Positions 1 to 11,388 of a stretch of 64,000 bases of DNA are shown here, piece by piece; within the stretch, counting starts at the first letter, position 1, and every line of letters begins with the position of its first letter. The translations under genes were made by a program, and so were the position numbers. Source of the DNA: Aradus depressus (Eukaryota; Arthropoda; Insecta; Hemiptera; Aradidae); NCBI GenBank assembly GCA_963662175.1, contig OY759215.1, forward strand, positions 12,761,079 through 12,825,078. Reading direction: 5' to 3'. The notes below the pieces were generated by a model. The model ran no database searches. It was given only the letters and a program-made list of their open reading frames with translations, and was not told the origin of the DNA.

Positions 1-588
1 CCCTAGAAGCTCAGAATTATTCCCAAGAGTTGATAAATATTAACAAATAATCCCGGTAACGGTGCTATCCTCCCGGTAAAGGAGCCTTCCTCCCGGACAA
101 TCCGATCATTAGTTAATGAGCAACCACTATCTTTATGCTAAGGCCTACGCCTATATCCCCATCCGTTCACAATTTTGTGACGTCACACATCTATTTTTCA
201 ATTTGGCTTTTAAGAATACTACATGTGAAATTCCATGACAGTCCGACCATTAGTTACTGAGCTACCGGTATCTTTATACTAATGCCTACCCCCACAACCC
301 CCCTCCCTTCCAAAATTTAGGGACGCCACATAGCCTATTTTTCAATTTGGCTGTAAAGAATACTACATGTGAAATTTCATCACGATCCGACCATCCGTTA
401 ATAAACTAGCACTATTTTTATGCTTAGCCCTCGCTCACAACCCCTCTCCAGTTAACAATTTTGAGACGTCACTATTCAATCGGGGTCAAAAGAATGCTAC
501 ATGTGAAGTATCATGAAAATCCATCCAGAGGTTTGAGCGTGATGTTGAAACAAACAAACAAACCCCGTTTCAGCTTTATTAATATAAA
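1..588 (-). mobile_element. Helitron-like element, 5' part, running off the left edge
   Basis: Read on the minus strand, it starts at 588 with TTTATATTAATAAAGCTG and goes on with GAAACGGGGTTTG and GT-rich sequence, matching the 5' end of the complete copy at 15123. It continues into degenerate repeats of the ATGGTCGGATTGTC / CACATGTAGTATTC unit (three or more copies). Its 3' end is outside the window. Confidence 0.7.
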
Positions 589-1390
589 CTAGCAGTAATA
601 CCCGGCGTTGCCCGGGGAACTTCGACTTTTCTGCTAATAAAAATCAACAGTACATTCATGATGTTATAATTTTTAATTATTCAAATGGAATAAGGCTTAT
701 AGTACTTCAACGGCAGACACCCCAGCTAGTAAGTGTTTAGGACCCCTGGGCACCACAGCTAGTATGCGCCTTTCAACGGCGGAAACCACAGCAAGTAAAT
801 AATTAGCATCGCTGGACCTCCTAGCCAGTGAGAGAACGCTTTTGACCACAGCTAGTATCGGCCTTGCAATGGGTACACCCCAGCTAGTAAGTGCTCGGAA
901 CTGCTGGGCACCACAGCTAGTGTGCTTAAAACCGCTGGGCACAACAGCTATTACGTTCTTAAGAACGCTGCGCACCACAGCTAGTATGTGTCTTGCAGCG
1001 GCGGACACCCCAGCTAGTTAGTGCTTACGACCGCAGGGCACAACATCTAGTACGTAGTTAGGAACGCTGGGCAACACAGCTAGTACGTACTTAGGAACGC
1101 GGGGCACCACAGCTAGTATTTGCCTCGCAACTGCGCACACCCCAGCTAGTAATTGCTTAGAACCGCCGGACACCACAGCTAGTAAGTAGTTAAGAACGCG
1201 GGGCACCACAGCTATTATGTGCCTTGCAACGGCGGACTCCACAGCTAGTAAGTTCTTAGGACCACCGGGCACCACAGCTATTATGTACCTTGCCACGGCG
1301 GACCCCACAGCTATTATGTGCCTTGCTATGGCGGACCCCACAGCTAGTAAGTTCTTAGGACCGCTGGGCATCACAGCTAGTGATCTTAAA
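589..1390 (-). mobile_element. Helitron-like element, 3' part with minisatellite
   Basis: On the minus strand it ends with CCCGGGCAACGCCGGG (5-bp stem, 6-nt loop), 8 nt, then CTAG at 592-589, the 3' signature of Helitrons. Upstream of the hairpin lies an array of 33-bp units at about 697-1385. The 5' end was not found beyond about 1390, so the copy is probably truncated. Its 3' end abuts the 5' end of the neighbouring copy at 588. Confidence 0.7.
697..1385 (-). repeat. 33-bp minisatellite, about 20 units
   Basis: Units of about 33 bp built on CTAGCTGTGGTGCCCAGCG, in two subtypes (one ending in a TTCTTAAG-like tract, one in GTTGCAAGGC). The unit length is a multiple of three, which creates long spurious reading frames full of LAVVPS repeats. 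The same array in the opposite orientation lies at 16300-16825. Confidence 0.85.
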
Positions 1391-2640
1391 TAATCTCCAA
1401 TCCAGGACTCTCCACCCTCCTCTCTTGAGTTCCGCCCTGCTGAGATCAGATTTACTTTCAAATTTCCCGACGGTGATCCAATTTTTACTTCAAACACACA
1501 AAGGTTAGCTAATATTATTTCGAATACTATCGTAGTGATTTCACTTCAAATACTATCATAATGATGGCGAGCCATAAATCTAAAGGAAGGTAAAATTTAA
1601 AAAATTCAATATTTCAGAACAAGTATGAATTTATATGGGCTATAAACAATATAACGTTGGCTATTATTAAATAAGTTTCAGCTCCCTCCTTACTGTACAC
1701 ATCACACCCTCATAAGTGTATTTCTGTAACTTCAGAAAAAGGGTTTTTTACATATTTATATTATTTGTCAGATTTGACATAAATGAACCTATGAACAATT
1801 TTTTTTTTCTAATATGACAATTTCCTTGTTTATGTACAATACTTCGTAATAAATTTAGAATTTTTCATACTCGATTAAATTATTTTAATAAAGAATTCAC
1901 AGCTATAGTCATTTACTTCTAATGGTGCGATTTATTCAAAATAAATAATAAGATCACATTAAAAAGAGATAAGTCCTAGATTATAATTAGTATAAAAATG
2001 TAAAAAGTATTTAGTGAATCTCCAGCAATACTCGAACCTGCCCTGCGCCTCTTCGGCCCATTTGACTGAATTACTCAGGCACTTCCCAATCCTATTATAA
2101 AATTTCTAGTAAACACATTCCTTAGATTGACAGTTCGAGTTGGGGAAGTACATCGGCGGTGATTCCTCATATTTTTTAAGGGGGAAGGGAGATCAGATTG
2201 AAACGCTGAGAGTAATAAAAAAAACAAATCGATGGTCTAATTCTAAAAATACGTATCATCAAAGTAATGAGATTTTTGCGACAAGTTAAAAATAAACAAA
2301 AAAAAAAAGTGAAAACGGGACTTTTATAGATTTTTAACACCCAAATCAGCAAAAGCATCTTTTTTGCTTCGTGAAAAATAAGGCACTTTCGGATTTTATT
2401 ATTATTGAGCATAATGAGATCCCACAACAGAAACAAAAAAAAAACATAAAGGTCATTAGAATTAGACTGTCAAAATGCTGCAAATACGTTCTTGTGAGGA
2501 GTTATTTCAAGTGAGGTACAACTTCTCTTTCTCGTTGAAATTGTTTAAAACATGAAAAAGTATTTTCAGCGTTATTGTTTTTCCCTAAATTTTGCCTTCA
2601 GGAGAATAAAAAGATCAATAAAAAAAAAAAATCAAAATAT
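1390..2640. other. Intergenic stretch without a recognised gene
   Basis: AT-rich sequence with homopolymer runs. At about 2030-2085 a tRNA-like B-box fragment (GGTTCGAGTATTGC on the minus strand) is visible, without enough tRNA structure to call it. Nothing else is recognised. Confidence 0.5.
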
Positions 2641-2675
2641 TTAACCATAATAATATAAATGTATACTGTGATTAT

Positions 2676-3025
2676 AGTTAGTTATTATGACTCATAACCG
2701 GGCTTTAACAAAGAGGTCATATCGCCTACTACCAGAGCGCTCTTTCGTCACTCTCTGGTGGACATGAGCCCGACTTCACTAAGGAAGTCCTGAATTTTGC
2801 CTACCCTAAATTTTTATTCACCTAGGGCACAGGGGTCTTTAACTAGTACCTGACATTGTACAGGCTCGGGACCATAGCTTAACGTCCCATCCGAAAAAGA
2901 ACGGCATGCTTAAGTTTATTTTACCTCCCAGATAAAATAAACCAAGAGCTTCGCGGCCGGGTTTCGAACTCACGACCTTGAGCTCAGAAGGCAAGCACGC
3001 ATACCACTGAGCTACCGGCGCCCTC
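2676..3025 (-). mobile_element. SINE family 1 copy, full length, with target duplication
   Basis: A tRNA-derived SINE of about 350 bp. On the minus strand the head has an A box (GGTAGCTCAGTGG-like) and B box (GTTCGAAACCCGG), then a body ending CCCGGCTTATGAGTCATAATAA-like. It is flanked by an 11-bp direct repeat ACTGTGATTAT at 2665-2675 and 3026-3036, a clean target-site duplication. Confidence 0.93.
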
Positions 3026-3036
3026 ACTGTGATTAT

Positions 3037-5770
3037 GAATAGTCTTTCAGTTATACATAATTCCCGAAAAATTGCAATTTTTGTTTTGATAACCATAGCC
3101 AAAAACATGAGAGCCCAGAAACTTTCTTCCCCATAGTTTCCATTTTTCATTTCTTCAGATTTTTACAGAACACTGCCAAATGTGGCTTGAATACAAAGCA
3201 CTTTGTCAATAGTGAAACCATTCAGCTTTCCAAACATAATACATAACATAATTTTAAAAAATACAACAAAGTAGAAAATACATGTACAAACTAAATTAAT
3301 TAAGGAATCTTAAATAAGAAAAAGATCACTCAAAATAAATGGTATGAAAAGCAAGGGCAACGTTTTTCAGGTAACTTACGATAAATGCCATGAAAATATC
3401 ACAAAAGAAAATTTCTGAGCAAATTGTTGTGGTACTCCATTATTTTATAAATTAATTTTAAACTATTATATTAATTATAGTAAATACCTATTCAAGTTAC
3501 AAAAATCACCACATATATTTCTATGATAGTACATAATTAGATTAGGATTATTTCCATAGAAAATAAATCTAATAGTGCTAATAAATAATAATAATATTTC
3601 AAATAAAGAATAATAGAATTGGAAATTATATTTTCCAACACGATTATATGATTAATAACATTTAAATAAAATATAATGCTTAATAATAAAATATATTGCT
3701 TAATAATAAAAGTTATAATAAATTTCTAAGTTGAGGAACGCGGACATATTGTGGAAACTTGTAATAAATGAATAAAACAAACTTTATTTTTGAAATATTG
3801 TCTATTCCACTAAAGATAGTGGAATAGACAATATTTCAAAAATAAGTTTGTTTTATTCATTTGTTATAATAAATATAAAACAGGCATATTGGCAATTCAT
3901 TTTAAATCTATCAACTGGTTTTCATGATCATTTTTGAAAATTTTGATTTATTATCAAGCCATTCGAAGAAAAATGTAGGCTCATGAAATTCCTATCTATG
4001 TGTGTGTCTGTTTGCATGTTACGCCCACGCAGAAGACAGAAAAAAAATGATTGGATGGATTTTTACCGAAATTCCAATATTAAAACTTTATGTAAGAGTT
4101 GTGAACAGAACTGACTATATAATAAAAAATGTAAGAAGGCCATGCAGTATATATTTTTTTTAAATCCCAACTATCATTTCAACAATTTTTTTTATTACTT
4201 GTACACGCGGTACTTGTACACGTGAGCCTACTAATAATTTTTAATAATTTCTAATAATTACTTCGCAACTTGACGCGCAAACCGTTATACAACCAATTAA
4301 CCTTCGCCTGGTCCATTTGAAATGTAATGTTCTACATAAATTATTTTCTGTTTGATATATTATAACACGTACGAAATCTATTTAATTGTATAACAGTCAT
4401 AAAATTACATATTTCCTTATATAAAATTTTAAAGGTACATTAATATTTGTACTTAAATTCTGGTAGGGTCAGTATTGAAAACTACCACACTAAGCTTAAA
4501 ATTCAGGTGTTGGCACATATAATTTTCATGGCGTTTCTGGATATTTCAGAAAAAGCCACAACTTTCTAGCTCATATGGTTTGATATCTAGAAAGGCAGAC
4601 GAGCTCACTTGTAAACCATAAAAAGTATGCACATACTATATAAGGGGTTGGTACTGAATAATTTTTTATCTCCTGTTATTCAATATGATTTTTTTCTTAA
4701 TTTGACCTTTACAATAATAAATAGAGCTTATAAATGCATACAATTAGGTTATCTAGAATTTTTAGAAGTTAGAATTAGAAGAATATCTTCCTTAATATTA
4801 ATTTAACAATACTATAAAAATACTTTTGGGTATTCATCGTCAACGAGTTTTGTAAGATACTGTTCCGAGATAGGATCAACATTTTTTTTTAAGGAATATA
4901 GGTAAACGGTTGTAGATCAGTTAGAAGAAAATGTCGACACAGCTCAGTAAAAACTATACCTTAACTAATGCAATCAACTCTCTGAAATTTGAATCGATTT
5001 TCATAGAAATGTGAGTAGTGTTTTAATAGAAGATAAATTAAACAACAAAGTAGCCACGTCTCCCAAATTAATTCTCCTTCAACAAATAATTGTTAAATTA
5101 AGAAACATTCAAATTATTCAAACAACAACAAGAAAAAAACAGAAACAGAAACTCTATATATTTCATATTTTTGCAAATACTAAACTTTATACTGCATATT
5201 TCAGCATAAATGCATTTTTTTTTTATCCAGTCACAATAGTAAATGCAAATACATATAATTTTTAATTCATTAGACAATGACAACATTTGATAAACAACGC
5301 AAACTTAACGTCAATAATATTTATTTATATCTTCAAGTCAACGAAAAAAGTATTATCTTCTTAAAGTAGCGTAGCTTTGCTTCTTAGTGTTCAACCATAA
5401 TTCAGGAAAACACTCGTACAAACAACTTAATCATTAATCTCAGTCACAAACCAAATTACAGTTACAATTTTAAACTAATGCTCGAAATGATAAATCTCTT
5501 GATATTTCCTGAAGGTTTGTCACTTTCCTTGGTAATAACGGCTCGTTTAAAAAAATAAATGTTCAGATTCCCCCTGAGCTGCTTTTTAAAATACGTTACC
5601 TACACTGTCTCAGGGCTAGAAATAAAATAAACACAATTTAAAATGTTCTAGCTGTTATAGATCCGAGAAAAAAAGAGTTGATCCTAACTCGTTGGAACCT
5701 TCTGTATAAAAGTTCTATAATATAAAAATGAATAGTTAAGTAAAATTAATTAATTAACAATAGTGTTACG
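3037..5770. other. Intergenic stretch downstream of the SLC46 gene
   Basis: AT-rich DNA without a recognised gene. It contains the short fold-back repeat at 3763-3864, a stretch at 3970-4090 resembling the GT-rich 5' part of the Helitron-like elements, and presumably the SLC46 3' UTR at its right end. Confidence 0.5.
3763..3864. repeat. Fold-back repeat, hammerhead family A arms only
   Basis: Two arms of about 45 bp containing GAAATATTGTCTATTCCAC and its complement face each other with only a few bases between. The arms and the left flank (CGGACATATTGTGGAAACTT) match the large palindrome at 40830-41042, but the central hammerhead-like part is gone. Confidence 0.85.
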
Positions 5771-8700
5771 TCAGTTGATCTCTCCTATCAAATCACTGTC
5801 ATCTTCATCAAGTATCTGATGGGTATTTCCACAAAATGCTTGAACTAATATTATCATTCTGAAAATAAATATATATAAAAAAATATATATTATTTGTTAG
5901 CGAAAAAAAGATGCTTATAATCAAATATATGCACATAAGTTGCTCCTTATTAGCCTGTTAATATCAAAGCGCTCTGGTGGTCATGAACATGACTATACTA
6001 TGCGAGTTTTATATTTCGTCAATCTAGGATTAAAGGGTAGGGGTCTTTAACGAGTACCTGACGTCGCACAAGCTGGGGACTGCCATTTAAAGGCGCGTAC
6101 ACACTAGGCGAACGCATGCGACCGAACGAGAGGGAATGCATGCCTTTGCAAAATGTATACGCCAAAACGCAGGCGCACGAACATTTACGAACGCATGCGT
6201 TTGCCTTCGGTGGGGTTCGCTCGGGAGGCGGTACATCAAAGAAAAATGCGGACCGCACGGGTTCGGCTTCAGTTATAATGTATACGTGATAACGCACGTT
6301 CGTTCTTATTCACTGTTGTATCTCTTGTCTGTCCCTCTATACCGATTTCTGCTTTTGAACAAAGATGTCATCCACCACCGTCTTTGTGATCTCCTGCGCT
6401 TTCGTTTTTCCTTATTAATAATAATGTACGATGCACAAGCAATTATTATATCGTCTTCTGATGCCATTTTTATTATAAAACACTTCACATGATATAAAAA
6501 CTTGTGTCACCATCACATGAACCGGCGAACGCTAAAGAACAACTACAAACGCATTCATTCGTTGTAATGTGGACAACAAGCAATTTTTTTAACGAACACT
6601 GCACAGATTCGGCCGCATCCATTCGGTCGCATGCGTTCGCCTAGTGTGTACGCGCCTTAACGTTCCTTTTTTTTTCATCTCAGATAAAATCTTGAGCATA
6701 TTAGACAATCACACTATTTCTGTGCTATCGGCGCAACAATATTTTTTTTAAAAGAACACATGGCTTGTAAATATTATCTAGAATTTGATCATTCTATAAT
6801 ATATCGGTAATAGATTATTTTCACCTATAATAATCATACTCACGTTATAAGGATTGACGATAACATCCAAAATCCAGCAGACAGAAAGAAAATAGCAAGT
6901 GGCATATCATTTAAAACTGAGTTGTAGACAATTTTGTAAACTGGTGAAGCAATGAAAGGAGAAAATGCTTCAACTATTGATATGAAAGCGAAAATCTTAC
7001 CTGAAAATAAAAATTCTTGTTTAATTTTATTAAATATATACTTACTTGACTGATAAATACAAAAATTCATATTTCTTTTCAAGAAAAATACATTTATAAC
7101 GACTAGAGACCATTAAAAAAAGTAGATGGATCACACCAATTGACTGTTCGGGCTAAAACTCAATATTTGACTTACATAGTGGCTTCTGAATTCTCATACT
7201 AAATTTTATGTCAATTCATTCATTATATTGACATTTATTGAGGAATTTGAGACGACCCCCTTCTCTTTCCTCTCCCCTTACCTATGATTGATTTCGCGGA
7301 AAATTGATAGGTGCCATCCTTATGGGGTTTTGAATTGAAATATAAAATTTTATGACGATACATTCATTATATCAGCAGTTATTGGGATTTTTGAGTTTCG
7401 CTAGGGGGAATAAAATGGGTGGAATATGGGTTATAGTCTGACTAAGAAGGATGCATGGAATTGTCTAATTCGTTTATGCAACTCCTAGTGCTTTATGCAT
7501 TTATTTTACTATTTATTATAAATGTCATACACTTGAAAACCCGAGGTATAAGGTGTTGCGCTTAAAAAAAATCTACTTATAAACGACAAGGAATCGATAG
7601 ACACAAGAACCAAACTGGAAAGCTTTCGGTTATGTAAGACTCTCAGAAAAACAAACAGTGAAATAAGTAGACGGCCATTTAGTTTGTTTTGAAGACATTG
7701 TAACTGAAGAGTATTACAAAATATCCACTATTCAAGAGAACGAATATAAAAATTAAAATACAAAGAAATTAATACCCAACTAAATTGCACCATGGAATTT
7801 TTTCCGACTCATAAAAACTCTGGTAATAACTCAATATAAACCATTTTTGACTTAAGACTCAAGTTATCCGTAAATAGAGAAGGACTTTTTGAAAGTAAGT
7901 GAATTTCATACCCAGATCTGTAATAGATATAGTTCTTGTAATAAGCGTTTTTAGCATTGGATTGAGAAGGGCTCCAAAACAGCCAACTATGGAGAATATG
8001 TAGAACTCAGTATCCGTGCGAGCGAGTGCTACAAGGACTGAAGAGATAGAGCACATCAGAGCTGCGAATAGAGCAACATACATCTCATGAACGTGAAAAA
8101 CACTCGTCGAAATCCATGAGCCCAAGGTTGACAAAAATGCTAAAAAACAAAATCTTCTGTTAATCATAGATATATAACAGATGAAGAGTGAGATACACAC
8201 TCAGGTATCTTTTAGCTATTCAAAAGTGTAATAGTTAAAGGAACTACAGATTACTAAAGTACAAATTACCATAGCAGGGCGACCGCAAACCGCAACAACT
8301 GCATACGTGGTTCATAAATGAAAAGCACTGTGTATATGTTTGGGCACTCTATGCATATTATAATATAAAATATAATACATATATTTTTTTTTCTTTTTTG
8401 AGTAATATAATTATTTGAAGGAAATTACCTGAGACAGCACAAGCAATGGCAGAATAAATGTTATAATGCAACAAAGTCCATGAAAAATTATTCCTCAAAG
8501 CCAGAAAACGATAAGAACTATCACCTGAAACACAAAAAAGTATAATAATTCATGTAGAATAGGCATAGTCAATAGTCAAAACTAAATATGTTTCAAGTTG
8601 TAGGCGAAATAATTCGAGTGCAAAGTTATAAAATGCTCATGGAAGTTGAGAAACGAACTTACATTTGCATCAAATATTAATTTAGATAGACCTAATTTAA

Positions 8701-10907
8701 AAGCAGCTAAATTTACCAGAGTTTCCATTATTCTTCCATTATATGGGAAAAATGTATATTTGCTGTGTACAAGAAAGTGTTGGCCATATCAGATAATTTT
8801 ACTAGAAGTTTGTAGGGAATAAAAAAAGTACAAGCCATATGTTATAGACCGAAACCAGGACATACCATAGTTGACATTTGTGATTATTAAAACACGAAAT
8901 TCACACGTGTCAAAAACAACTGGAACTAAAATGTTTCAAACGTTAATATCACAAAATGAGAGTAAAGTAGAACCATGACAGCCCAGAGCGATTAAATATA
9001 AGTTATAATTATAAATTTATACGTTGATAAATACACTATTTGTAGAAAAGCTAGAGTAGGTAAATACAAAATACCAACCTTGGAGAATAAGTATCCATAT
9101 GCCAAGAATAAGGATACACAGAAGGAGAACACACCTTCCTTTCCTCGGCCTTACTGCGGTAACTGCATTAAATATGTCCTTTATATTTGTAACATTAAAA
9201 AAATTTCTCTTTCCACTTATATCCTATAAAAGAAATATTGTGTCCAATGAATTTCAAATGGGAATCACATTTAGATCAATTTTTTTAACCTCAAATATCG
9301 TTGAAGAGGAAGAGTTATGTAAAAAACGTTCGTTACAAAATAACAGAACACAAAACAAGCTGCAACGGTGAATATAGTCAGTGTACCCAACTCGATGTAA
9401 AGTACATTTTTGTCATTTTTATCTTTTCTCTTAACTTTGCACACAAATGTTTTTTGTAAAAAGGAAGATTAATTTTATCAACCATAAAAATTGGAATACT
9501 GGAAGCAGAAGAAACAGGACTGAGATAATCTTTTTTTTTTTAATCGTGATTTGAATGAGGTCGTTTTATTGACAGAAACAGTGTTTTCCTTAAAATGAGC
9601 CATAAAACGTTCGTCGACATCCATAAGGTACAGAAATATGCCGCTCGAAATATGCAACGACATTTGTTCCAATACGAACAGCTTCTGTTAATTGGTAAAT
9701 GCTGAGGTTCACATTTCCGTCTTTGCATCTGATAAATATGACTTAAATGCAAACAAAAAGTATATATAAGTAATACGTAATATATTTTTACAGCATCACG
9801 TCTCCGCAGTTTTGGCAAATCAGGAAGATTCTGATTGACATAAGGAATAAGTAGTTAACATAAAGAACACATGCATTAGGGATACTGATGATGGGAGTGC
9901 TTCCCGAAACGTTTGTAATTGCTACTTTTTGAGAAGGAAAAACATAAATGGGAGAAGTGATGCTGTAATAATATATTATATATGAATTAAGAATCTCCTT
10001 ACACAACCAAAAAAGTAATAATTAATATGGAAATCCATTAAAAATATATAATAAATAAAATATACCTCAGATAGTACGAGAGATTCCTTTAAAAATACTA
10101 TAGTATAAAGTAGAGAAATTAGTAGAGTTCCTATGGCTAAAGGATACACAATATCAGCTGAGGATTCTTCATAGTGAGTAAAGATAAAACTTGATAGTAA
10201 ATAGCCACCGACTATCCCTACAGACACAGCAGAGGTAAGAATAGCCATTCTAGAAAATTACAAACAAATAACATTATCTTACAGTTTTATAAGTCTAAAT
10301 ACATGTTCAAATATATTTAAGGACTAGCAGGTTACTCGGCGATGAACGGGAAAGACTGCGAGAGTACCTGGAGCTGAATACGTACGACGCCCGGACAAAT
10401 AATAAAGAATGTCCGAATACATTTTTTGCGTTCTGTGTTGATATAGTGGAAATACTAATGAATAAAATAAAATGATAGATAAAACACTTTTTTGAACACT
10501 ATATTGTCTAATTCCACGAACATATAGTTAAATGTGTACCGGTTTCGGCTTACGCCATCGTCAGCACAATGTTCAACAATAATTCAGATATTTGCCAGGC
10601 ATACATATTTATATTAACCTAAGAGTATCTGAGGTGAAAGGGTCCCCTCCTCTGGTAAAACCAGGGGGGTGGAGGTCTATATTCTAACTGTAATAGCTAA
10701 CTGTGCACTTCTTTGAAAACCAAGAAAATAAAATTAAAACAAAACTAAAAACTAACATTACAAGAAAATAATATAACAAATGTACAATATATAGCTATGT
10801 AGGAAGTTATTTAACCTAGATAAATTTTGTCATGGATATTTGTTATCTGAAAGGGACTTTCTCCTTTGCTAATCCCTCTGATATGATATGTCATACATCA
10901 TTGTTAA

Positions 10908-10951
<44 letters not shown>

Positions 10952-11313
10952 TGAGAGAGTTAGATATATATATAGACTTCCTTCCATCAGCGTCCCCTAA
11001 TTAAAAATTTTTGGACGCTCCATTACTTGTGGTCTAAATCGGATCATTCTTGAGAAATCTAGTATCATTAGTATAAGTTCAACCGTTTTCGCCGCGTCAT
11101 ACCTGAGCAAAGGAAAAACATTTTTAAACTTCCCCCCTCCTCACACTTCTAAAAAATCTGTGAAGTGTGAGTCGCGCGATAAGAAAGAGTTCCGTATCCT
11201 CACAATTTTTCCCATCCTAAATTACCTGATCACTGTTCAACCTATTGTTAATTTTTCGATTAATGATTCAAAAACAATTATTTATATAATAATTATTTAT
11301 ATTTGATTTGATG

Positions 11314-11388
<75 letters not shown>

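Noticed and set aside
697..1385. CRISPR-like repeat array
   Set aside because: Direct repeats are adjacent with no unique spacers, and the genome is eukaryotic.
697..1497. Long minus-strand reading frames with repeated LAVVPS-like segments
   Set aside because: They are the translation of a 33-bp minisatellite; the open frame follows from the unit length being a multiple of three. There is no start context, splice pattern or homology.
2030..2085. tRNA-like fragment on the minus strand
   Set aside because: Only a B-box-like GGTTCGAGTATTGC is convincing; arms do not pair and no second copy was seen in the window.
6019..6492. Overlapping frames of 92 and 118 aa on both strands
   Set aside because: They span the ends and interior of the 567-bp TIR element; the residues come from its repeated CGAACGCATGCG motifs.
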